From assembly GCA_002403305.1 (NCBI GenBank), contig DHHM01000013.1, positions 39,963 to 103,962 on the forward strand: a stretch of 64,000 bases of DNA. Reading direction: 5' to 3'. Below are positions 53,931 through 62,221 of this stretch, piece after piece. Each line of letters starts with the position of its first letter. The stretch's first letter is position 1. Both the position numbers and the translations under genes were made by a program. Below the pieces are notes generated by a model, which did no database searches, was not told where the DNA came from, and worked only from the letters and a program-made list of their open reading frames with translations. Source of the stretch: Bacteroidales bacterium UBA4772. GTDB taxonomy: Bacteria; Bacteroidota; Bacteroidia; Bacteroidales; VadinHA17.

Positions 53931-53958
53931 AAATCGAAAATCGAAAATCGAAAATCGC
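53931..53958. repeat. heptamer tandem repeat AAATCGA
   Basis: Three exact copies and a fourth with a final C lie 4 bases beyond the stop codon of the convergent glycosidase-like gene. The unit differs from the TTGCGAA array 45 bases to the left. The sequence between the arrays holds no gene. Confidence 0.8.
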
Positions 53959-53962
53959 ACAT

Positions 53963-56686
53963 CTACAATCCTACATAATCCGGAATAAGAGTGTAGCCCT
54001 CTTCAAGAACATGAAGCGAGGCTTTTTCTCTTTCTGCCGTTGGCGGAACGACAAGCCATTTCGGCCAGCTGTACCTGTTGACGGAGTTGATTACCGTACC
54101 GTTGAGGGCTATCGAGACAGCTATGCCTTCTGATTCTGTTGTTATGATCTCAAAGTTGTAGCCGCCGTCATATGTATCGGCGCCGTCATTGACTCTCATC
54201 TGGGTGGGGTCATTGAAGTAAAGCATGGTCCACGGCAGCCTGATGTTAACCTTTCTGCCGTCCCACGCCACCGCGGCACGGTTGCCACTGCTGAATGCAG
54301 CTGCATTTTCTACAGGCACCCTTCCGATGTCATGGCTGGTAAACTCAAAACCGTCGTTGATCCAGCTCATCACCTTCCAGGGTGCTCCGTCGGTGACAGT
54401 GCTTTGGTATTCCTGCACTGTCGGGTCTGTCAGGTTGAAACGTACGGTGAGTCCGTTCATGTCATAGGCTTCGGTGACATGATGAAGGGCTGTGTCATCA
54501 GCCAGGCTGAAGGTGAGCAGGAACTCAGCCCTGTTTTGCAGGATTGCCCCTCCCGGGAGAGTTGATTCACCGGTGTTGCCAAGGTAAGTGTCAAAAGCGA
54601 CCATGAACTCGTCGTCGACCGTCAGGTCAGCAACGGCGGTGATCTCCAGATACAGGAAGCTCTCGTCATGCGTCGCCCTGACAGAGCTCACCGGTCCCGA
54701 GGGCTGGTCGAGACTGTAGCTTTCATATCCGGGAACCTCTTCCTGGTCAAAGGCGATAAGCCCGAAGCACTGCTCCGGCGAGGTCTCATTGTGCCACAGC
54801 TGTCTTGTGGGGATGACCTCAGATCCTTCCTCCAGTCCGTAGGCTTCAAGGTAAAGCACTATCCATGTACGCTTGAACCACTCATCCATCCACGCGAAGA
54901 CAAAGCCACCGGCACAGCCGGCGTCGAGCATGTTATGCATCATGCGCAGGTTCTTTTCTCCCTGCTGTTTTTCCGAGTAGCCGCCATGGTGCATCTCACT
55001 GAACGACTGATGTGCGCTGCCCCAGCTTGAAGGTACGCCGTACTCCGCTATCACCAGCGGCATACCACTGTAATGATCTTTGAGAGCGGTGAGATAGCCC
55101 AGGTAGCTGTTGGGACCCTCGCTGTCACTGTATAACATGTATGACGGCTCCTGGCTGACAAAGTTGGGATAGTAGGGATAGGCATGATAGCTGGCAAACA
55201 GTCCCGGAGAGCCTTCCGCCACCCTGATCTTCGTAATGTCAAACGAGGCAACATCTTCATCGGTATATATCTCTGTGGGGTGCTCCGGCGGATCGAGTGT
55301 GGGCCAGCTGGAGAAGCTGACAGGCCTGGTGACGGAGTACTTTGACTCCTCAACGGTGACCACTTCGTCAAGCATCTCTGCAACAAACACCTCTGTGGCC
55401 GTGCCGCCGCTGATGCTGAGGTGGGTTCCCGAATAGGTGGTGACACCCTGATGGTACTTGTTTGTGGTATCAACCTCCTGCGGTGCCACCTCACGTCCGA
55501 TGATGTATCCCGCCGTCCAGCGCGACACGTTGGTGCGGTAGACACCGTAAGCCTTGCCGTACCGGAAGGGTATGTCGGCATTGCCGTTGATGCAGTCAAC
55601 TGCCTCCTCTATCTCTTTCCTGAAACTCACGGCGCGGTTGAGAAGGTCATAACAGGAGGGGTCCGTTCCGTCTTCTATCTCCTCAAGCCAGATACCCTGG
55701 AAAAGCAGCAACGGTGATTCCGGGTGGCGCTGGTTGTATTCAGCCAGCTTCTCGTAGAAGACGGGAGGATGAAGGGTATAGACCCTTAGTGTGTTGAAGC
55801 CGGCTTCAACCATCCGTTCAATCCATGACTGGTACATCTCAGCCGTGATGGCATAGGCGATCTCGCCGGGGAAGAAGCCCGGTGGTGAGGACCCGAGGTT
55901 TACACCCTTGAGTATCATTGACTTGTATTTGTCGTCTATCTGCCTGGCTATGTGATCCCCGCTGACGGTAAAGGGCATGGAGTGAGCTGGTGAGAGTACA
56001 AAGTTTATGACGGTATCACGGGCAAGGGTGATGTCGGTGAGCCTGACGGGGTAGTAGCCTCCTGCCTCAACCTCGGCGATGACCGGAAAACGGTCTGAAC
56101 CGTCAGGGGAGGGTGTCTCTGGTGGCATCATCACCGGCTCGAGGTAAGTGCCCCCCGATGCGACGGAGCCGCCTGCCTTTATCAGACGCCCGCTCCGGGT
56201 ACGGCCCCTGAAGGTGAGAGCGTAGATATAGAGACCGGAACTGAGCGGCGCGTTATCCTGACTGCAACCGTCCCAGACAATGTTGTAGCTTCCCGGCGAG
56301 ACCCCGGGAAAAGAGACAACCCTCACCTTCTGGCCGCTCATGTTATATATGGTGAGCAGCAGATCACCCTGGCTGTTGATAACAAATGGTAAGTGCACAC
56401 TGTTGTCGAAAGGATTGGGATAAGGGGTGCCCGTGCGGAACTCACCGTCGACCTCACTGTATGATCCTGATATCCTTACACTATAGCTGCCGTCACTGCG
56501 GGTGATGGTACGGTACTCTATGGCGTTGAGATAAAATGAGACCCTGGCAATCATTACCATGGAGCCCTTATCATCTGATACCGTGCCCGTTACTACTACC
56601 TCCGTGGCAGAGGCTGTGTGTATGATGAATGCTGCACAGAGAGCGGCTGTCACCGCCTTCGGACTCAGAGTCCATGGATTTCTCAT
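53963..56686 (-). CDS. secreted glycoside-hydrolase-like protein
   Basis: A 907-residue exported protein, probably acting on a polysaccharide. A signal peptide ends near HTASA, then come a carboxypeptidase-regulatory-like domain, a domain at about 80-165 resembling FlgD-like or type IX sorting-tail folds (YPNPFDN...WDGCSQDN...SGLYIYAL), and a TIM-barrel-like part with KGVNLGSS, NTLRVYT and a likely nucleophile Glu in LVIAEYG. A C-terminal beta-rich domain follows. The clan GH-A assignment is by pattern only and the exact family is unclear. ATG 56686 is chosen over a start 30 codons upstream. It faces the GT2 operon, so it may trim that polymer. Confidence 0.72.
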   Translation of the reverse strand: MRNPWTLSPKAVTAALCAAFIIHTASATEVVVTGTVSDDKGSMVMIARVSFYLNAIEYRTITRSDGSYSVRISGSYSEVDGEFRTGTPYPNPFDNSVHLPFVINSQGDLLLTIYNMSGQKVRVVSFPGVSPGSYNIVWDGCSQDNAPLSSGLYIYALTFRGRTRSGRLIKAGGSVASGGTYLEPVMMPPETPSPDGSDRFPVIAEVEAGGYYPVRLTDITLARDTVINFVLSPAHSMPFTVSGDHIARQIDDKYKSMILKGVNLGSSPPGFFPGEIAYAITAEMYQSWIERMVEAGFNTLRVYTLHPPVFYEKLAEYNQRHPESPLLLFQGIWLEEIEDGTDPSCYDLLNRAVSFRKEIEEAVDCINGNADIPFRYGKAYGVYRTNVSRWTAGYIIGREVAPQEVDTTNKYHQGVTTYSGTHLSISGGTATEVFVAEMLDEVVTVEESKYSVTRPVSFSSWPTLDPPEHPTEIYTDEDVASFDITKIRVAEGSPGLFASYHAYPYYPNFVSQEPSYMLYSDSEGPNSYLGYLTALKDHYSGMPLVIAEYGVPSSWGSAHQSFSEMHHGGYSEKQQGEKNLRMMHNMLDAGCAGGFVFAWMDEWFKRTWIVLYLEAYGLEEGSEVIPTRQLWHNETSPEQCFGLIAFDQEEVPGYESYSLDQPSGPVSSVRATHDESFLYLEITAVADLTVDDEFMVAFDTYLGNTGESTLPGGAILQNRAEFLLTFSLADDTALHHVTEAYDMNGLTVRFNLTDPTVQEYQSTVTDGAPWKVMSWINDGFEFTSHDIGRVPVENAAAFSSGNRAAVAWDGRKVNIRLPWTMLYFNDPTQMRVNDGADTYDGGYNFEIITTESEGIAVSIALNGTVINSVNRYSWPKWLVVPPTAEREKASLHVLEEGYTLIPDYVGL

Positions 56687-56841
56687 CATCCTGGTAGTAT
56701 AATTAGCAACAGTTAACCCCGTTGTTGCCCAAATGTAACAAAAAGCGTAAAAGAGCTGGTTATTATTTTTCCACAATCCCTGTTTGATTTGTCTATCTCA
56801 CATGAATATTCTAAATTTATGCACTTCTGCTGTTGACAACA

Positions 56842-57225
56842 ATGGAAAAGCTCATTTTAAAGAAAACTTCCCGGACTCCTGCAGTGAATTTTGACCCTGA
56901 CCTCGGTATATTCGAGATAAGAGGGAAGTCGATACCCGAGAATTCAACAGGGTTTTTCGGACCGCTCCTCGAGTATGTTGAAAAGTATACTGCAGAGCCG
57001 GCAGAAATCACGGTGCTGAATGTGAAATTTGATTTTTTCAATACCAGCTCTTCCAACAGGATACACTCTCTCTTCAAAAGGTTTGAGAAACTCTACCTCA
57101 GGAACAGTGATGTTCTTATCCGCTGGTTCTGCGAGAGCGGCGACGAGAACATGCGTGATGCAGGCAGGGACTTCAAGGCCATGCTGCAGGTGCCGTTTGA
57201 AATTGTGGAGGCCGATGAACTCTGA
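56842..57225 (+). CDS. SiaC-family (DUF1987) regulatory phosphoprotein
   Basis: A 127-residue protein of the DUF1987/SiaC family. In Pseudomonas, SiaC is phosphorylated on Thr68 by SiaB, dephosphorylated by SiaA, and controls the diguanylate cyclase SiaD. T68 lies here too, in FDFFNTSSSNR. No kinase, phosphatase or cyclase gene is adjacent, so its partners are elsewhere. ATG 56842 (MEKLILKKT) is preferred over the TTG at 56833. It diverges from the glycosidase-like gene and precedes the SpmAB gene by 65 bases. Confidence 0.85.
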   Translation: MEKLILKKTSRTPAVNFDPDLGIFEIRGKSIPENSTGFFGPLLEYVEKYTAEPAEITVLNVKFDFFNTSSSNRIHSLFKRFEKLYLRNSDVLIRWFCESGDENMRDAGRDFKAMLQVPFEIVEADEL

Positions 57226-57290
57226 TTTTTTAATGATGAGGCTTCTCAAGAAAATTTTCCCTATTTTTAATTGCTGAGAATTATTCCGGA

Positions 57291-58523
57291 ATGGCTTTAA
57301 ATTATATCTGGATCGCCTTTTTCCTGCTGGGTTTTGTCTTTGCCCTGGTGCAGCTTATCTTCTTTGGTGATACCGAGATCTTCAACAGGATAGTAGATTC
57401 CACCTTCTCAAGTGCCAGAACCGGTTTCGAGATCTCTCTCGGGCTCACAGGTGTGCTCACTCTCTGGATGGGGTTGATGCGGGTAGGAGAGAAGGGTGGT
57501 GCCGTGACGCTTCTTTCCAGGGCCATCGGGCCCTTCTTCCGCAAGCTCTTTCCCAAACTGCCTGCCGACAGTCCTGCCAACGGCTCCATGATGCTCAATG
57601 TTGCCGCCAACATGCTGGGACTCGACAATGCCGCCACTCCTATGGGTCTCAAGGCTATGAAGGAGCTGCAGGAACATAACCCCGACAAGGAGGTGGCATC
57701 CGATCCGATGATCATGTTCCTGGTACTGAATGCCTCAGGCCTCTGTCTCATCCCCGTCACAATAATGGTTTACAGGGCACAGCTTGGCGCCGCCAATCCT
57801 GCCGATGTCTTCATACCGATACTGATATCAACCTTCGTTGCCACACTGGCCGGCATGATCAGCGTGGCCATCGCCCAGAAGATAAACCTCCTGAACAGGG
57901 TGGTGCTCGCATACCTGGGAGGCCTGGCAGCCATAATCGTGGGTATAGTCTGGTATTTCAGTACGCTGCCGCAGGATAAGATCAATACCGTATCAACATT
58001 TGCCGCCAACTTTATCCTCTTCGGCATCATCACCGCATTCATAGTGATGGCTATGGTTAAGAAGGTCAACGTTTATGAGACCTTCATTGAAGGAGCGAAG
58101 GACGGATTCAAGACCGCTGTTACTATCATTCCCTACCTTGTGGCCATACTTGTAGCCATAGGTGTCTTCAGAGCCTCAGGTGCCATGGACCTGCTCATTG
58201 ACGGCATCACCGCCGTGGTGGCATGGATGGGCCTCGATACCTCCTTCACGGAAGCGCTGCCCACTGCCCTGATGAAACCGCTGAGCGGCAGCGGCTCGCG
58301 GGGGATGATGATTGATGCCATGACTATTCACGGTGCCGACTCGTTCGTCGGCCGGCTGACATGCTGCCTGCAGGGTTCCACCGATACGGTTTTCTATGTG
58401 CTTGCCGTCTACTTCGGCTCGGTAGGCATCAAGAATTCAAGGTATGCAGTGATTTGCGGACTTACAGCAGATATTGTCGGTACCATCACCGCCATCTTCA
58501 TAGCTTACCTATTCTTCGGTTAG
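57291..58523 (+). CDS. SpmA-SpmB fusion (nucleoside recognition domain) membrane protein
   Basis: A 410-residue membrane protein that joins two nucleoside-recognition (Gate) domains, corresponding to spore maturation proteins SpmA and SpmB of Bacillus. The SpmA-like half has NMLGLDNAATPMGLKAMKEL; the SpmB-like half has PYLVAILVAIGVFRASGAMDL and the final LQGSTDTVFYVLAVYFGSVG. About ten to twelve membrane helices are visible. Bacteroidetes do not make spores, so its job is something else, perhaps transport. It starts 65 bases after the SiaC gene. Confidence 0.9.
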   Translation: MALNYIWIAFFLLGFVFALVQLIFFGDTEIFNRIVDSTFSSARTGFEISLGLTGVLTLWMGLMRVGEKGGAVTLLSRAIGPFFRKLFPKLPADSPANGSMMLNVAANMLGLDNAATPMGLKAMKELQEHNPDKEVASDPMIMFLVLNASGLCLIPVTIMVYRAQLGAANPADVFIPILISTFVATLAGMISVAIAQKINLLNRVVLAYLGGLAAIIVGIVWYFSTLPQDKINTVSTFAANFILFGIITAFIVMAMVKKVNVYETFIEGAKDGFKTAVTIIPYLVAILVAIGVFRASGAMDLLIDGITAVVAWMGLDTSFTEALPTALMKPLSGSGSRGMMIDAMTIHGADSFVGRLTCCLQGSTDTVFYVLAVYFGSVGIKNSRYAVICGLTADIVGTITAIFIAYLFFG

Positions 58524-58768
58524 TGCCTGATATGCCCGGCAGCAGACTTCAGCAGCATGATAACACCTATTCCCGGGAGCAACCTCGTATCAGATCTCAG
58601 TCGCCGGCTCATGCCAGTTCAGGCGCCGGGTTGCGAAAGATTTAAGAATCCAGATTAAGCCAATTTACAGGAGCTCCCCCACACAAGATCTCATATGTCA
58701 GCCTGTGCCGGTTTTCAGAAGCCAGATCACGGGATTCAGAAGAGTAGCCTCCCGGTAACCTTCCGGAG
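58524..58768. other. intergenic region, no gene seen
   Basis: This 245-base gap separates convergent genes. It contains scattered CCCGG-type words (for example TTCCCGGGAG and CTCCCGGTAACC) but no clear hairpin-plus-T terminator and no coding frame that I can support. Confidence 0.4.
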
Positions 58769-59860
58769 TTATCTCACGGCAATCTCCCGGAGCACCCTGT
58801 GGTGTTCCTCGCTGAGCGACTCGTAATTGAACCAGCATATTCCCGCTGCCCCGTTATCCATTGAGACGTTAACGGCCTCACTGAGCCTGTCGTGAGACAG
58901 CGCCGGCACAAATAGTCCCGCAAAGAGCGGCGCCCTGCCCTTCAGGTTTTCCACACCCCTGGCAACGGCGCTGCCTATCCATGGTATCTCTTCGTTGTAG
59001 AAACTGTGGTAGATCATCGGGAAGAAAGCGTCAAGATCCCACCCGGCCCAATCCTGCCTGCAGATCATCCTCGATATCTCAGGGTACGGGAATACGGCGG
59101 CAGTGAGCATCTTGCGGGGATGGTCACTGCGAACCCTCTCTGCCAGGCGGTTTACGAAGCGCGTTACACTGTCCCAGCGGTACCTGCGCCATTCCTCACT
59201 CTGCGTAGGGTCTTCCAGTGACCGGATGTCAATTCCGCTCTCTGCAAGAAACTTCTCCCTGCAGGTGTCACAGTAGCAGAAGTCGAACTCAGGGTATTCA
59301 CGGTCCTGTACAAGGTTGTACTTCTTCCAGAGACCCACGGGCAGTATCACATCGACGTACCTGATGTAGTCGAGGTGTACTCCCCTGAGACCCTTTATTT
59401 GCATCAGTGACAGCACCTCATTCTCGACATACTGATAGACCTCCTCCTTTGAAGGACAGACCCACTGGTAATGATCTACATAGGGGCGCACATCAAGGCA
59501 TGAGTCGCCGTCGCGACTTACCGTGTACCAGTCGGGGTGCTTCCTGGCTTCATCATCCCAGGCACGGTTCAGGGTAATGATCCAGGCATGGATATCGATG
59601 CCGTGTTTTTCAGCCTGGGGGATAATGCGTCGGTAAATATCCGCCGGTGCGCGCAGATGCAACCCACTGATTTTTGCCTTTTTGAGCCTCGTGAAGATGG
59701 TGTTCCACTCATCGTCACTCTCCTCCCGGGCGGTGAGCCAGGCCCAGTTGAGGGGCAATCCACCCCGCTGCCGTGATGATGAGCAGCCGGGCAGTGCTGA
59801 CATCAGAGTTATTCCGGCGGTTGACAGGGCCAGGTTCCTTACAAATTCTCTCTTTTTCAC
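58769..59860 (-). CDS. GHL10-like (DUF187) glycosidase-like lipoprotein
   Basis: A 363-residue lipoprotein with signal MKKREFVRNLALSTAGITL and lipobox SALPGC. The body resembles the glycosyl-hydrolase-like 10 (DUF187) TIM barrel, with GLHLRAPADIYRRIIPQAEKHG, a DYIRYV stretch after GLRGVHL, and the Cys pair FCYCDTCREKF often seen in the family. It probably cleaves a glycan or peptidoglycan-like substrate outside the cytoplasm. The start is GTG at 59860. Four minus-strand genes follow each other from here to 63424. Confidence 0.8.
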   Translation of the reverse strand: MKKREFVRNLALSTAGITLMSALPGCSSSRQRGGLPLNWAWLTAREESDDEWNTIFTRLKKAKISGLHLRAPADIYRRIIPQAEKHGIDIHAWIITLNRAWDDEARKHPDWYTVSRDGDSCLDVRPYVDHYQWVCPSKEEVYQYVENEVLSLMQIKGLRGVHLDYIRYVDVILPVGLWKKYNLVQDREYPEFDFCYCDTCREKFLAESGIDIRSLEDPTQSEEWRRYRWDSVTRFVNRLAERVRSDHPRKMLTAAVFPYPEISRMICRQDWAGWDLDAFFPMIYHSFYNEEIPWIGSAVARGVENLKGRAPLFAGLFVPALSHDRLSEAVNVSMDNGAAGICWFNYESLSEEHHRVLREIAVR

Positions 59861-59893
59861 GGGTGTTATTTATAGGTTATTGCCAATACAGGA

Positions 59894-60592
59894 CTATTTC
59901 CTGAGTCTCTGCCGTATTTTTCTGAATTCCGGGATGATGCTGCCCAGAAGCTCATAGTACTCCCTGCCGTGGTTATGATGCACGAGGTGGCAGAGCTCGT
60001 GGATGATAACATAGTCGATCAGTTCCGGCTCCTTCTTTATCAGCTCACGGTTAAACCAGATCGAACCGTTGTTGTGGCAGGTGCCCCACCGCCGCTTCAT
60101 CTTTCTGACACTGACCCTGCGCGGTTCGGGCAGTCTTGTGCGGTGCAGGGCAGCCAGCTCTTCCGTGCGCCGGGGGAAAAAAGCCTTTGCCTGCTGATGA
60201 TACCATGCATCAGTCACGGCCGTGATCTTCTCCCGGGATGTCTCCCCCGAAAGGGTGAGCAGCAATGATTCATCCCTCAATATGGCCCTGTTCCTGCTGC
60301 CTGCGGTGACCTTCACCGTTATATCCCTCCCCATGAAGGGTATCACGCTGCCGTCGGTTATCATCTCCGGCGCAGCGGCGGGAGCGATATCCCTGAGGCT
60401 GGCCAGGTGCCTCTCAATCCAGCGGCTCTTCTGATTTACGAACTGCATCAGCAGAGCGACGGGCACATACCAGGGGGCCCTTATCAACAACGTACCCCCG
60501 GGCCTGACATAGAGGGCCACCGTACGCCGTGATGATCTGACAATGTCAACAGGGATCTCCTCAGATGCGATTGTGACCGTTCTCTTCTTCAT
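59894..60592 (-). CDS. YgjP-like metallopeptidase (M48/SprT-type)
   Basis: A 232-residue cytoplasmic zinc protein of the YgjP/DUF45 family. The zinc motif is HELCHLVHHNHGREYYEL, with the conserved RWGTCHNNGSIWFNREL before it. No signal peptide or membrane helix is seen. In other bacteria these proteins often stand near restriction-modification genes, but here the neighbours are unrelated peptidase genes. It starts 14 bases after the M28 peptidase stop, so it is probably the downstream gene of that operon. Confidence 0.85.
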   Translation of the reverse strand: MKKRTVTIASEEIPVDIVRSSRRTVALYVRPGGTLLIRAPWYVPVALLMQFVNQKSRWIERHLASLRDIAPAAAPEMITDGSVIPFMGRDITVKVTAGSRNRAILRDESLLLTLSGETSREKITAVTDAWYHQQAKAFFPRRTEELAALHRTRLPEPRRVSVRKMKRRWGTCHNNGSIWFNRELIKKEPELIDYVIIHELCHLVHHNHGREYYELLGSIIPEFRKIRQRLRK

Positions 60593-60606
60593 CGAGGGTT
60601 AAAAGG

Positions 60607-62193
60607 CTATTGCTGCCTCTTCCTGTCTTTCTCCAGCCTTTCGGCCGCGGTGGCGACTTTGTAACCGGTGAGGAACCCGGCCCTGGAAACCTTGACCAGC
60701 TTTTCAAAATCGATGAACTCGAAATCATCTGATGGCTTGTGATAATCTCTGTGCAGGCCGGTGAAGAAGAAAAGTACCGGGATCCCCTTTCGGAAGAAGG
60801 GGTAGTGATCTGACCCTGAAAAGTGGTCTCCCTTACCTTCGTCGATCATATGGATTTCAGATTCATCGCATGACTCCATTGCCAATGAGACAAGCTGGCG
60901 GCAATCGTCGCCTGAGATGACCTTGATGGTATCAGCACCGGTAATGTCATACCGGCCGTTCGCCGATGCGCCGTTATCTGTTTCACGCCTTGATCTCCCG
61001 ATCATGTCAAAGTTGATGGCAGCAACGGTCTTGTCAAGTGGCCAGAGGGGATTCTCTGCATAATATGATGAACCGTGCAGCCCCTCCTCCTCGCCGGTGG
61101 TCCAGAAAAAGATCAGGCTTCTTGCCGGCTTCTTCTCCAGCGCTGCGAAGGCAGAGGCGATGTTTAGCAAACCGACGCTGCCGGAAGCGTTGTCATTGGC
61201 CCCGTTGTAGATGTTGCCCGCGAAGTCTTTACCAACATGGTCATAATGGGCGCAGAAGAACACTGCCTCTTCCCTGAGGAGAGGATCGGAGCCTTCCATG
61301 TAACCTATTATATTATTGCTTGTTACGGTATCCCTGGTTACATTGACACGTACGCTGGCCTTCAGATCGGGAATGATGAATGATGCCGGTCTCCCTGTCC
61401 TGGCTATGCTGTCCTGCAGCTTTTCGAGGGTCAGTCCTGCCCTGGCAAGCATAAGGTCAGCCGTGGCGGTACTGATGGTATATGCATTAAGCGAGAAACT
61501 GAAAAGCTGTTTCCTGAAGAGAGGCGTAAGCTGGTATGAGCCGCCCATGGAGAGGAGGTCAGAAGAGATGTCACCGCCGAGGGCCGGATCTGCAGCATAC
61601 AGTATTGCCTTTGCCTTCTGCATCATGATCATCGGAAGCTTGCGCGCCTCGGTCATCTCGCTGATACCGCTTTCGGGGTCCGGCATGCCGCTGCCGCGGA
61701 GATCCGGGTTCCTGGTCATAATGATCACAATACGGCCATTGAGACTTATATCTGCAAAGTCGTTGTATTTCTCTTCACTGTTCATGTATCCGTAACCGGC
61801 GAAGACCACCTCCCCGGACAGGTCGACAGTGTCACCGGGAGCCATCATGGGCAGGGCAGCCGTAGTGTGAAGCAGGGTGCCGCTGCTGTCGCGCAGGGTA
61901 ATGGCGGACTCTTCGGGTATGGGTGTGACACGCAGGTACTCCAGCGGCTGGAAGAGGTTGTCACGCCCCGGCAGGGGTTTCAGCCCTGCCTCCAAAGCCC
62001 TGGAGTTGATCCAGGCGGCTGCTGCATCGTTGCCCTCACTGCCTGTCCTTCTTCCCTCAAGTGAGTCTGACGAGAGATATTTCATATACTCTTCCGACAG
62101 TTCCCGGGTGATGACATCAAAGGCCTGTTTCTGTGAAAACAGCGGAACAGCCGCCGTCATGGCAGCCAGTAGGATCAAAGATTTAAGTCGCAT
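60607..62193 (-). CDS. secreted M28-family aminopeptidase
   Basis: A 528-residue exported zinc peptidase of family M28. A signal peptide covers about 1-21. Metal ligands fit the family: H316 in CAHYDHVG, D334 in NGANDNASG, the catalytic Glu pair E368-E369 in TTGEEEG, D396 in INFDMIGR and a final His in DYHKPSDD. A protease-associated-like insert is likely at about 120-280. ATG 62193 is chosen over the TTG 6 bases upstream. With the S46 and M3 enzymes it supports growth on peptides. Confidence 0.92.
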   Translation of the reverse strand: MRLKSLILLAAMTAAVPLFSQKQAFDVITRELSEEYMKYLSSDSLEGRRTGSEGNDAAAAWINSRALEAGLKPLPGRDNLFQPLEYLRVTPIPEESAITLRDSSGTLLHTTAALPMMAPGDTVDLSGEVVFAGYGYMNSEEKYNDFADISLNGRIVIIMTRNPDLRGSGMPDPESGISEMTEARKLPMIMMQKAKAILYAADPALGGDISSDLLSMGGSYQLTPLFRKQLFSFSLNAYTISTATADLMLARAGLTLEKLQDSIARTGRPASFIIPDLKASVRVNVTRDTVTSNNIIGYMEGSDPLLREEAVFFCAHYDHVGKDFAGNIYNGANDNASGSVGLLNIASAFAALEKKPARSLIFFWTTGEEEGLHGSSYYAENPLWPLDKTVAAINFDMIGRSRRETDNGASANGRYDITGADTIKVISGDDCRQLVSLAMESCDESEIHMIDEGKGDHFSGSDHYPFFRKGIPVLFFFTGLHRDYHKPSDDFEFIDFEKLVKVSRAGFLTGYKVATAAERLEKDRKRQQ

Positions 62194-62221
62194 GGTCAAA
62201 AAATAGTAATAAACAAAGTTA

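Noticed and set aside
53858..53958. Short regular repeats as a possible CRISPR array
   Set aside because: The units are 7 bases, directly adjacent and without spacers, and no cas gene is near.
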